Source: Paenibacillus sp. FSL K6-3182 (GTDB lineage Bacteria > Bacillota > Bacilli > Paenibacillales > Paenibacillaceae). From it: DNA of 64,000 nucleotides. A model generated the notes under the pieces. The model was not told the DNA's origin. It saw only the letters and a list, made by a program, of their open reading frames with translations, and did no database searches. Both the position numbers and the translations under genes were made by a program. Shown here piece after piece: positions 7,323-15,547 of this stretch (its first letter is position 1; every line of letters starts with the position of its first letter). Location of the stretch: positions 5,655,001 through 5,719,000 of the forward strand of contig NZ_CP150265.1 of NCBI RefSeq assembly GCF_037976325.1. Reading direction: 5' to 3'.

Positions 7323-8360
7323 ATGGTCTACGTAAAAGAGCAGCTGGCTTCAAAAAGCCAGCCTACAAACACTTATTTTGCTACCATTATTTTCGTTGGA
7401 TGCCTGTTAGTGCTGTTGGCTGCTGCAGCGTCCATTTCCTTCGGAGCTGCTCGAATGAACCTATCAACGGCATGGAGCGCTGTCTTTTCTTTTGATCAGA
7501 AGCTGACTGAACACCAAATTATTCGTTTCCTGCGGTTTCCCCGAACCATTGCAGATATCATCGTTGGTTCCAGCCTTGCGGTCTTAGGAGCGATTATGCA
7601 AGGAAGCACACGCAATCCGCTGGCTGATTCGGGGTTGATGGGAATAAACGCAGGAGCCGCCTTAGCTATGGCAATTGCATTAGCATTTATGCCAGGGAGC
7701 CAGTACAGCGTGCTGCTATTGGTATGCTTTATCGGAGCCGGCCTTGGCGCAGGGTTAACGTATTTAACCGCTTCTCTGAGCCGCAAGGGCATGTCACCGC
7801 AGCGGCTAGTGCTTGCGGGCATGTCAATCACGCTGCTTTTTGGAGCAATTGGTACATTTATCTCTATTAATTTTAATATCGGCCAAGCTCTTTCCTACTG
7901 GACGTCAGGAAGCGTTGCTGGGGCTACTTGGGCGGAGCTCGCACTGACAGCACCTTGGTTTGTGATAGGGTTAGCCCTATCGATGGGACTCGCCCGCTCA
8001 ATTACCATCCTGAACCTAGGCGAGGAAATTGCACGGGGCGTGGGTCAACGAACCATAGTCGTCAAGCTCCTCTCTTCCCTTGCTGTTCTTCTATTGGCTG
8101 GTGTATCTGTTGTGCTCGTAGGCCCGGTCGGATTCGTAGGACTCATTGTTCCGCATATGATGCGGTTCATGGTTGGAGTCGATTATCGGTATATCATTCC
8201 TGCCTCGGCTGTATATGGCGGACTGTTTATGCTAATCGCCGATCTAATCGGCCGTTTGGTCAACCGTCCCAACGAAATGGCGCTTGGCATTATTTTCGCC
8301 ATTGTCGGCGTTCCTTTCTTCTTGTTGATTTCTCGCAGGGAAAGGAGAGCGTTTGAATGA
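7323..8360 (+). CDS. FecCD-family iron-siderophore ABC permease, first subunit
   Basis: 345-aa polytopic permease of the FecCD/BtuC family, with about nine or ten membrane segments. Family marks include FLRFPRTIADIIVGSSLAVLG, the GLMGINAGAALA segment, and the cytoplasmic GPVGFVGLIVPHMMR coupling helix that contacts the ATPase. It should form the membrane pore with the next gene product for import of the cargo of the lipoprotein encoded just upstream (six-base gap). The RBS is poor, which suits translational coupling. No ATP-binding gene is present in the locus, as in Bacillus FeuABC-type systems that borrow a shared ATPase. Confidence 0.92.
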   Translation: MVYVKEQLASKSQPTNTYFATIIFVGCLLVLLAAAASISFGAARMNLSTAWSAVFSFDQKLTEHQIIRFLRFPRTIADIIVGSSLAVLGAIMQGSTRNPLADSGLMGINAGAALAMAIALAFMPGSQYSVLLLVCFIGAGLGAGLTYLTASLSRKGMSPQRLVLAGMSITLLFGAIGTFISINFNIGQALSYWTSGSVAGATWAELALTAPWFVIGLALSMGLARSITILNLGEEIARGVGQRTIVVKLLSSLAVLLLAGVSVVLVGPVGFVGLIVPHMMRFMVGVDYRYIIPASAVYGGLFMLIADLIGRLVNRPNEMALGIIFAIVGVPFFLLISRRERRAFE

Positions 8361-9361
8361 GGCAGCAACTATTACACGAAAGAAGAAATCTGCTTCTAGC
8401 AGGGCTGCTGGTGATGCTAATTGCTGGTATTCTTATCAGCATGAATACAGGGAAGATGGCGCTTCACCCCGGAGAGGTGTTGAACACTTTATTTGGACAA
8501 GGCACGGAGAGACAAAATCTTGTCGTGTTCAAGTTTCGGCTGCCGCGCATCGTATTGGCTGCGCTTGTAGGCATGGGAATGGCGATCTCTGGAGCTGTTC
8601 TCCAAGGACTTCTGCGCAACGATCTCGCTGATCCAGGGATGCTCGGCATCAACGCCGGTTCAGGGCTCATGGTTCTACTGTTCATTACGCTATTCGGCCT
8701 TTCTGGATTGTCATCTGCCTTCCTGCTTCCCGTCATGGCGTTTGTTGGAGGACTGCTGGCTGCACTTTTGATTTATATTCTTGCCTATAGGTCACGAAGC
8801 GCTCCTTCTTCCACTCGTCTCGTACTGACAGGAGCAGCAATAAATGTCGGCCTCAGCGCCTTAACCCTGTTTCTGACTCTCAAGCTCGATAATGAGCAGT
8901 ATGTCTTCGCTCAGAAATGGCAGGCTGGTTATTTATGGGGGACGGAATGGCAATATATTGCGCTTCTTGCCCCATGGGTGCTGATACTTGTGTCGTATAT
9001 CTGGTACAAATCATTAGTGCTCAATACATTGAATCTTGGTACTGAGATTGCTACTGGCGTAGGCGCTCACGTTAAAAAAGAATTTCTAGGGCTCGTCCTA
9101 GCCGCGGTCGCCATTGCATCGGGATGCGTCGCACTCGGAGGCTCAATCGTCTTCCTCGGGTTGATCAGTCCTCATATTGCACGCAAACTTGTTGGTCCAG
9201 ACCATAAGCTATTGCTTCCTGCTTCAGCGCTCATTGGCGGCATTATTATGGTTGCGGCCGATACGATTGCCCGCACCGTTAGTTTTGGAGCTGATATTCC
9301 AGCAGGTATTATCGTTACGATCCTAAGCGTCCCCTATTTCCTATATTTATTGATGCGATAA
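8357..9361 (+). CDS. FecCD-family iron-siderophore ABC permease, second subunit
   Basis: 334-aa partner permease. The start overlaps the previous stop as ATGA, and AAAGGAG lies ten bases upstream, so the two are translationally coupled. Marks are FRLPRIVLAALVGMGMAISG, MLGINAGSGL and GGSIVFLGLISPHIARKLVG, which contains the coupling helix. It is the last gene of the regulator-lipoprotein-permease-permease unit; a strong terminator follows at 9408. The cargo is predicted to be a ferric catecholate or hydroxamate siderophore, but the sequence does not say which. Confidence 0.92.
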   Translation: MRQQLLHERRNLLLAGLLVMLIAGILISMNTGKMALHPGEVLNTLFGQGTERQNLVVFKFRLPRIVLAALVGMGMAISGAVLQGLLRNDLADPGMLGINAGSGLMVLLFITLFGLSGLSSAFLLPVMAFVGGLLAALLIYILAYRSRSAPSSTRLVLTGAAINVGLSALTLFLTLKLDNEQYVFAQKWQAGYLWGTEWQYIALLAPWVLILVSYIWYKSLVLNTLNLGTEIATGVGAHVKKEFLGLVLAAVAIASGCVALGGSIVFLGLISPHIARKLVGPDHKLLLPASALIGGIIMVAADTIARTVSFGADIPAGIIVTILSVPYFLYLLMR

Positions 9362-9407
9362 ACATGGTTAAGAAAATCGAATGTAATCAGATACATTCCC
9401 CTGATGT

Positions 9408-9454
9408 AAAGAAAGGAAGACCTCGGCCTACTAGGCGCGAGGTCTTCCTTTCTT
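9408..9454 (+). terminator. Strong terminator of siderophore permease unit
   Basis: 17-base perfect arms (AAGAAAGGAAGACCTCG and its complement CGAGGTCTTCCTTTCTT) surround a 12-base loop 47 bases after the permease stop. Pyrimidine-rich sequence follows rather than a pure T run. Confidence 0.75.
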
Positions 9455-9484
9455 CTTCAATCAATCATGAATCAGACATATCTA

Positions 9485-9600
9485 CTAAATTTCCTCCTGC
9501 GACGCATTGCTCTTTCCGAATCGGATATTGTTAGCTATCGTGTCCTGAAACAAATAAACATCCTGAAATACCATCGAAACCTTGCGTCATAAATCGTTCG
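9485..9600 (-). pseudogene. Remnant of ABC exporter ATP-binding domain (IrtA/YbtP-like)
   Basis: On the minus strand 9580-9488 encodes a clear Q-loop segment of an ABC exporter nucleotide-binding domain: MVFQDVYLF, then [20 protein letters not shown], ended by TAG at 9487-9485. The wording [12 protein letters not shown] is typical of the paired siderophore exporters IrtA/IrtB and YbtP/YbtQ. An in-frame TGA stands just upstream (9589-9587); the Walker A region is not recognisable and everything after the segment is lost. With a Fur-like box about 90 bases upstream it looks like the scar of a deleted iron-regulated exporter gene. Confidence 0.65.
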
Positions 9601-9667
9601 GCCCTGTGAAGACAAGTAGCCTGCTGGCCCTAAAGACAAACCATCTATGTTAGAAAATAAAATATTC

Positions 9668-9682
9668 AATAATGATTCTCAT
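9668..9682 (-). promoter_or_regulatory. Degenerate Fur box upstream of the ABC remnant
   Basis: On the minus strand TGAGAATCATTATTG matches 12 of 15 positions of the 7-1-7 Fur consensus. It points toward the decayed ABC gene and is probably a leftover operator. Confidence 0.45.
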
Positions 9683-9882
9683 TTACTCATACAGTATATC
9701 AAAACTAACTACCTATGAGAACTTATTCTACTAATTAGCTCGATGAACATAACTAGAAGCACTTTGCAGCTGTTTTTTTGATATTTTCCCAAGCTGCCAA
9801 TCGTATACATTACTCGCTTCAATCATGAAAATATCCAAAATATGTTAAAGGAAAAAACGCGTATTATGTCGAATTTCAATGT

Positions 9883-12800
9883 ATGATGATACAGCTGAAA
9901 AATAAAATCACCTTCAAATATGTAGCTATTATTCTATTGTTTCTTAGCGTTCTTCTTGCCCTGCGATGGACATGGTCTGAACTATTTTCTACAGCGGAGC
10001 ACCCTCGTGCTGTAAATGGCGTACTCGACATGCGCGGCTGGGACTTTAACAACTCAGCTACCATTCCCTTGGATGGCCAATGGGAGTTTTACCCTGCAAA
10101 ATTAATCCATCAACAGGATGTTCAGACGCTGCAAAACCAGTTCCGTTATATTCAGGTTCCAGGTGACTGGGACAGTGTACTGACCAAAGAGGCAGACATC
10201 TCTATCGGGTACGGAACGTACCGATTGCGTATTCTAATCGATCCGCTAGAGCAGCCTGTCGCATTTTGGCTGCAAAACATACAAGCCTCATCAGGCGTAG
10301 AATTAAATGGGCTTGTTGAGAACGACTTCGGAAAACCAGCCGACAACGCTGAAGAATACACGCCCAAGAAACTCTCATACACCGCTTCCTACTTTGTAAA
10401 AGGCACCAAAGAGCTTGAACTGCTCATTCGTGTTGCTAATTATGACGATGCTTACAGCGGTGGGATTTTACACTCCATTCAATTTGGCTCTCAAGCAGCG
10501 ATTGACTTTGTGCGATGGTATTCTATTGGCTTTCAGCTCGTCATATTTGTTGTTTTGCTGCTTCACGGCTTGTATGCTACTATCCTTTTCTTATTCAATC
10601 CTAAAGAAAAGAGTTTGCTTATCGTTGGTTTATTAACGCTCGCTACTGGTATTACGATCGTTGTCGGCCATGATAACCTGCTTTTGCTATGGCTGCCAAT
10701 CAACTATACATGGGCGCTGAAGCTCAGGCTGCTCTCTCTGCTTTGGCATTCCTTTTTTATTTTTCTACTATTTAGAAGATTGTCTTCGGCTCCTCCGAAG
10801 AACCGATGGCTGCGAGTATTTACAGCGGCGCTCATATTTTATTCCTTGTTTCTAATTGTCGCAAGCGCACAGCTTGTAAATGGATCGGTAGCATTAAAAA
10901 TATTTTCATTTTTTTATCTATTGCCCTTTGCTTGGTTTGTTTATATAACAGGAACGATGGTCTTCAGGAAGCAAACAGACAACAACGACGTTGTCTTCCT
11001 GTTGTTATCCGCGGCAGGCGTTATGTCTAGCTTTCTGTGGAGCTTAATCAACTCAAATAGCCAGGTTTCGGTTGTATATTATCCAATAGATATCATAGCA
11101 GCTATCATTGGTTTTTCTACGTACTGGTTAAAGCAATTTTTCCGTAACTCGAAGGAAAACAAAGAGCTGAACGAACAGTTAAAAAAGGCTGACAAGCTGA
11201 AAGACCAATTTCTTGCCAATACTTCACACGAACTGCGAACGCCGCTGCACGGTATTATGAATATTGCTCAAACCGTTGTAACGAAAGAGAAAGGGCAAAT
11301 GAATACAAAAAGCGTTAACGATATGGAGCTGCTTATAAGAATAAGCCGCCGTATGTCGCATATGCTCGGTGATCTTCTAGATGTAGCAAGGCTGAAGGAA
11401 CACGGAATTGTGCTTCAGCAGGAGCCTTTACAAATTCAATCCATCGTACCTGGCATCGTTAGCATGCTGAAATTTATGATCGAAGGCAAACCTATTCAAC
11501 TGCATGTGAATATCGCTGAATCGATGCCTTGGGTCATGGCAGATGAGAAAAGGCTTGTACAAATTTTGTACAACTTATTGCACAACGCACTAAAATACAC
11601 GGAAGAAGGATCAATCACCATTTCTGCGGAGATTCAGAATGGGAATGCCGTCATTCATGTCTCCGATACCGGAGTCGGCATGAATAAAGAAACGCAAGCG
11701 CGCGTCTTTCTTCCTTATGAACAAGGGATTTATGGAATCAATGATGGAAGAGGAATTGGGCTTGGTTTAAGCATTTGCAAGCAGCTGGTCGAATTGCATG
11801 GCGGAGTACTAAGTGTTCGCTCTGCGCTTGGCAAAGGTTCTGTTTTCAGCTTTCAATTACCGCTTGCCAATATGTCCAGCCTGCCTTCAGCACAGCCCTT
11901 GCTTCCTATACGCCATATAGCGGAAGGAACAGAAGAAAGCCATGGTGGATTGATTTTTCCAGACATCGCAATCGACGAAATAGCAATCTCTTCAATTAAC
12001 CCGCCATTTCTGAATGATGGGAAAATGAATATACTTGCAGTGGATGACGACCCGGTTAATCTGAATGTGCTTGTTGGCATTTTATCTTCCGAGCCGTATA
12101 ACATTACAACAGCTAATTCAGCACGTGAAGCGTTAGTGTTGCTAGGCAGTGGGCAGTGGGATCTATTAGTTGCCGATGTTATGATGCCACAGATGTCCGG
12201 CTACGAGTTAACGAAGAAGGTACGGGAGCAATACTCTGTATCGGAGCTTCCCATTTTGCTGTTGACTGCACGTAGTCAGCCAGCTGACATCTATACCGGA
12301 TTCTCGTCTGGAGCGAATGATTATGTTACCAAGCCTGTAGATGCTCTGGAGCTCAAATACCGAATCAGGGCGCTGACTATGCTGAAGCAGTCCATTAATG
12401 AACGTTTGCGTTTAGAAGCCGCTTATCTTCAGGCACAAATCCATCCGCATTTTCTGTTTAATACCCTTAACTCCTTAATGGCGCTAAGCGATATTGATAC
12501 AGACAAGATGCGTAATTTGGGCGATTCTTTTGTATCGTTTTTACGGATTAGCTTTGACTTCTTAAATACAGGGGAGCTTGTTGAGCTTTCTCACGAGCTG
12601 GAGCTTGTCGAAGCCTATTTGTATATTGAAAAAGAACGTTTCGAGGACAGGTTGACTGTCGTATGGGAAGTTGATGCCAACATCAGCTTGCTTATCCCGC
12701 CCCTTTCTATACAGCCGCTGGTTGAAAATGCGATCAAACATGGGCTTCTTAGTCAGAACAACGGCGGCACGCTGCATATACGAATCAATCGCCAGGACAG

Positions 12801-13035
12801 CTTCATACGAGTTGAAGTCATTGATAATGGCATAGGCATGAATGAAGAACAGGTCATTCAATTGCTCAGTCCAACGATGAAAGGAAAAGGCGGAATAGGG
12901 ATTGCCAATACGAATCGACGATTGACTCAGATGTATGGTCAAGGCTTATCTATAATCAGTAAGCCTAAGGAAGGAACTACCGTGTCGTTTGTCATTCCAA
13001 ACAACCGCAATCAGCAGGCTATGGATAATGATTGA
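9883..13035 (+). CDS. 7TM hybrid sensor with HisKA kinase, receiver and second LytS-type kinase core
   Basis: 1050-aa membrane signalling protein. Order: TM1 (about 12-30), an extracellular beta-rich domain with DGQWEFYP and GDWDSV (7TMR-DISMED2/carbohydrate-binding-like, about 45-200), a seven-helix membrane block (about 210-415), a coiled linker, HisKA with phospho-acceptor His449 in NTSHELRTPLHG, HATPase_c with GIGLGLSICKQL, a receiver domain with acidic DDD pocket, phospho-acceptor Asp765 and TKPV, then a second LytS/YehU-type His_kinase core (QIHPHFLFNTLNSLM, His856) with its own ATPase domain ending GGIGIANTNRRLTQMYG. Such double-kinase proteins occur in Paenibacillus-like genomes. No response regulator lies next to it; it stands between terminators as a single gene. 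RBS is weak. Confidence 0.9.
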   Translation: MMIQLKNKITFKYVAIILLFLSVLLALRWTWSELFSTAEHPRAVNGVLDMRGWDFNNSATIPLDGQWEFYPAKLIHQQDVQTLQNQFRYIQVPGDWDSVLTKEADISIGYGTYRLRILIDPLEQPVAFWLQNIQASSGVELNGLVENDFGKPADNAEEYTPKKLSYTASYFVKGTKELELLIRVANYDDAYSGGILHSIQFGSQAAIDFVRWYSIGFQLVIFVVLLLHGLYATILFLFNPKEKSLLIVGLLTLATGITIVVGHDNLLLLWLPINYTWALKLRLLSLLWHSFFIFLLFRRLSSAPPKNRWLRVFTAALIFYSLFLIVASAQLVNGSVALKIFSFFYLLPFAWFVYITGTMVFRKQTDNNDVVFLLLSAAGVMSSFLWSLINSNSQVSVVYYPIDIIAAIIGFSTYWLKQFFRNSKENKELNEQLKKADKLKDQFLANTSHELRTPLHGIMNIAQTVVTKEKGQMNTKSVNDMELLIRISRRMSHMLGDLLDVARLKEHGIVLQQEPLQIQSIVPGIVSMLKFMIEGKPIQLHVNIAESMPWVMADEKRLVQILYNLLHNALKYTEEGSITISAEIQNGNAVIHVSDTGVGMNKETQARVFLPYEQGIYGINDGRGIGLGLSICKQLVELHGGVLSVRSALGKGSVFSFQLPLANMSSLPSAQPLLPIRHIAEGTEESHGGLIFPDIAIDEIAISSINPPFLNDGKMNILAVDDDPVNLNVLVGILSSEPYNITTANSAREALVLLGSGQWDLLVADVMMPQMSGYELTKKVREQYSVSELPILLLTARSQPADIYTGFSSGANDYVTKPVDALELKYRIRALTMLKQSINERLRLEAAYLQAQIHPHFLFNTLNSLMALSDIDTDKMRNLGDSFVSFLRISFDFLNTGELVELSHELELVEAYLYIEKERFEDRLTVVWEVDANISLLIPPLSIQPLVENAIKHGLLSQNNGGTLHIRINRQDSFIRVEVIDNGIGMNEEQVIQLLSPTMKGKGGIGIANTNRRLTQMYGQGLSIISKPKEGTTVSFVIPNNRNQQAMDND

Positions 13036-13065
13036 TTTAGCAGCTGCTAAATAACTTCATCAATA

Positions 13066-13108
13066 CAAAAAAGACGGACAAATAGTTTCTCATTTGTTCG
13101 TCTTTTTG
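13066..13108 (+). terminator. Terminator after hybrid kinase
   Basis: AAAAAGACGGACAAAT pairs with ATTTGTTCGTCTTTTT around an eight-base loop, ending in a T5 run. Confidence 0.85.
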
Positions 13109-13211
13109 TTATTCGAAAAAAAATCGAAATAATAGTGATCCAAAATTTCATTAGCTCCGTTAGGCCTATTAGGAACGTAAAACAACCCCATATGAGGAGA
13201 GTGAATAATTC

Positions 13212-14831
13212 ATGAAACTTAAAAGATTGATTGCCCCTGTACTTAGCTTATCATTATTAATCCCTGCGTTTTCTGGCGCGGCTAGCGTAAGTGCAGCGGA
13301 GCCGCTGACGCCATCATCCGAAACGCCAGCTGTAGAGCTTCGCGCGACATTGGACTACTCGCTTTCGGAGCATTTCACACTCGCGGTGGATGCGATGATC
13401 AAGAAATACGATAACTCGTTTGACGCCGCCGCGGCGCAAGCCGCTTTAGAGAAAAATGCAAAAGATATGATCCCAGCTATCACTTCTGTCTATGGAGATG
13501 ACGGGGCGAAAGAGTTTGACCGCATTTTTAGCGGACATCTAAACTATACCAAAGATTATGTTACTGCTGTTAAAACGGGCAATGCCGCTGATAAAGCGAT
13601 GGTCGCGCAAGAAATTGAAGAGTTCGCAGTTGAACTCGGTAACTTCCTAGGGACTGCTACTGCAGGCAAGCTGCCTGCAACGGCAGCGCAAAACGTGCTT
13701 CGTACACATGAGAAGCAGGTGCAGCAGGTGTTCGACGATTATATCGCAGGCAACTACAAGAGCTCGCTTGCCAAATATCGTGAAGGTTTAAGCTATATGT
13801 TCACGATAAGTGATGCATTGTCAGGTGCGATCGTCACTCAAATGCCTGAAAAATTTAACGGCACAAAATCGGACACTCCGGCCGGCGATCTAAGATCAGC
13901 GCTAAATTATCTCGCAGCAGAACATTATGCCCTTGCTGTGTTCAGCATGCAAAAAGGCTCCGATAAGTCCCCTGCCTACAGCGCGATAATCGAGGCCGAA
14001 AACGCCAATACATCAGGTTTGACAGCAGCCATCGCATCCGTTTATGGTGCAGCAGGCGGAGATGCCTTCAAAGCGATCTGGCTTGGTGACCATATTAACG
14101 CACAAGACGAAATCGTGAAGGCAGCTCTTGCCGGAGATGCCGATGCAAGCGCGAAAGCTAGAGCTAAGCTAAGCAAATTTTCTGTAGATTTCGGTAATTT
14201 CCTTGGCGCTGCCACAGAAGGCAAGCTTCCCGCTTCGGCTGCAACAGCTGCTGTAGCAGAGCATGAAAGACTTGTACTTGAAGCATTTGATCTCTATAGA
14301 GCCAAAGATGCAAATGGCCTGTATGTCAGCTATGACAAAGGATACAGCCTCATGTTTGGAGTAGGCAAAGCACTGGGCGGTGCCATCGTGGCTCAGAAGC
14401 CGGAACTATTCAAAGTACAGCCTCCTGTCACAAAACCGGAAAACCCGAACAATGTTCAAACCATTTGGCTTCAAATCAATGGTTACACCGCTAAAGTTAA
14501 CGGCAATAATGTGAAAATGGACGTTCCGCCAACCCTTAAGAACGGAACGACGTTCGTATCGCTAAGAACATTGACTACGGCAATCGGCGCTGATTTAAAA
14601 TGGAATCCATCCACTAGCACGGTTGAAGTAAAAGTAGGTGACGACAAGGTTGTCTTCTGGCTCGGCAAAGATATGGCTAGTATCAATGGAAAGAACGTCA
14701 AGCTCGATGCTTCCGTATTCGTTCATAAAGGACGCACACAAGTCCCTCTTCGTTTCATCGCGGAATTGCTAGGTTGGGACCTAAATTGGAACAAGGCTGA
14801 CTGGTCAATCGTGTTGACTAAAGCCATGTAG
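13212..14831 (+). CDS. Secreted protein: two His-bearing helical repeats plus copper-amine-oxidase-like stalk domain
   Basis: 539-aa exported protein with a Sec signal peptide (cleavage near VSAAEP, about residue 29) and GAGGAG upstream. Residues about 43-215 and 227-400 are two copies of one mainly helical unit. Each has EH (His54, His238), H(L/I)N (His109, His294) and HE (His166, His351), spaced 55-57 residues, plus SVYG, NFLGxAT and GKLPA. Residues about 418-539 form the beta stalk domain (Cu_amine_oxidN1) with TFVSLRTLTTAIGADLKWN and TQVPLRFIAELLGWDLNWN. I do not recognise the helical repeat as a named family; the spaced His/Glu residues suggest a metal or haem site. The stalk probably binds the cell wall. 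ECF sigma and anti-sigma genes follow after a terminator. Confidence 0.8.
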   Translation: MKLKRLIAPVLSLSLLIPAFSGAASVSAAEPLTPSSETPAVELRATLDYSLSEHFTLAVDAMIKKYDNSFDAAAAQAALEKNAKDMIPAITSVYGDDGAKEFDRIFSGHLNYTKDYVTAVKTGNAADKAMVAQEIEEFAVELGNFLGTATAGKLPATAAQNVLRTHEKQVQQVFDDYIAGNYKSSLAKYREGLSYMFTISDALSGAIVTQMPEKFNGTKSDTPAGDLRSALNYLAAEHYALAVFSMQKGSDKSPAYSAIIEAENANTSGLTAAIASVYGAAGGDAFKAIWLGDHINAQDEIVKAALAGDADASAKARAKLSKFSVDFGNFLGAATEGKLPASAATAAVAEHERLVLEAFDLYRAKDANGLYVSYDKGYSLMFGVGKALGGAIVAQKPELFKVQPPVTKPENPNNVQTIWLQINGYTAKVNGNNVKMDVPPTLKNGTTFVSLRTLTTAIGADLKWNPSTSTVEVKVGDDKVVFWLGKDMASINGKNVKLDASVFVHKGRTQVPLRFIAELLGWDLNWNKADWSIVLTKAM

Positions 14832-14864
14832 ATGTAAATACATTCCGAAACTCGCAGCATACTT

Positions 14865-14904
14865 GTCCTGTTCTGGTAATTCTATACCGGAACAGGATTT
14901 TTAT
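14865..14904 (+). terminator. Terminator between stalk protein and sigma gene
   Basis: TCCTGTTCTGGTA (14866-14878) pairs with TACCGGAACAGGA (14885-14897), followed by a T5 run. A TATAAT at 14907-14912 directly after it is a candidate -10 element for the sigma gene. Confidence 0.8.
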
Positions 14905-14944
14905 ATTATAATGAGGGGGTGTGTAAAGGGGGAACAGCTCTAGT

Positions 14945-15547
14945 ATGTCGGATGAACTGACGGATTTACAATTAATGAAGCGTATTGGCCGCAAAGATTC
15001 CAATGCTTTGCAGCTTATATACGAAAGATATGAGCGTCCCATGTACACATTCGCCTACCGAATCGTTAAAGATTCCATGCTGGCAGAAGAAATATTACAG
15101 GAGCTATTCTTGCGAATATGGAACGCAGCAGAGAAATATGACGAAGATCAAGGTAAGCTATCCAGCTGGATGTTTACGTTAACTAGAAATATAGCGATAG
15201 ATGGATTACGGCGAAGGCAAATTCGAACCTCGCAGCAGGTTGTTGAGACGGAGCAATTAAACCGAACGCCGGACGACTCGGCGGACACAGAGACTGCCGT
15301 GGAAACCAAGGTCATTGGCGAACAGATTCGTGAGGCAATGCGGAATTTAAGCCAAGATCAGCATCAAGTCGTCGAACTTATTTATTTTGGCGGATATACG
15401 CAGCAGGAAGTGTCAGTGAACTGCAACATTCCGCTCGGAACGGTTAAAAGTAGAGTTAGGCTAGCCATGAAAGCACTGAAGTTGCAGCTTGAAGATATCG
15501 GGGAGGAGGGGCAAAGTTATGAAACAAGAAACAAATCTATGCGATGA
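14945..15547 (+). CDS. ECF-type RNA polymerase sigma factor (SigK/RskA-type partner)
   Basis: 200-aa sigma-70 family protein with only regions 2 and 4. Region 2 runs YERYERPMYTFAYRIVKDS then LAEEILQELFLRIWNAAEKY and TRNIAIDGLRRRQ. Region 4 carries NLSQDQHQVVELIYFGGYTQ and the helix-turn-helix IPLGTVKSRVRLAMKAL. AAAGGGGG precedes the ATG by about eleven bases. Its 3' end overlaps the anti-sigma gene by 29 bases, so the pair is translationally linked and held in balance. It should direct polymerase to a small regulon, perhaps including the stalk protein gene just upstream. Confidence 0.92.
   Translation: MSDELTDLQLMKRIGRKDSNALQLIYERYERPMYTFAYRIVKDSMLAEEILQELFLRIWNAAEKYDEDQGKLSSWMFTLTRNIAIDGLRRRQIRTSQQVVETEQLNRTPDDSADTETAVETKVIGEQIREAMRNLSQDQHQVVELIYFGGYTQQEVSVNCNIPLGTVKSRVRLAMKALKLQLEDIGEEGQSYETRNKSMR

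Larger units (their letters stand above)
9362..9882. other. 521-base region with terminator, decayed ABC gene and weak Fur box
   Basis: It holds the terminator of the permease unit (9408-9454), a remnant of an ABC transporter gene on the minus strand (about 9485-9600) and a degenerate Fur box (9668-9682). The last 180 bases before the kinase gene are AT-rich and contain no feature that could be assigned. Confidence 0.6.

Noticed and set aside
15489..15518. Ten extra codons at the start of the anti-sigma gene
   Set aside because: No RBS, and the ATG at 15519 follows GGGAGGAGG; the longer form would overlap the sigma gene further.
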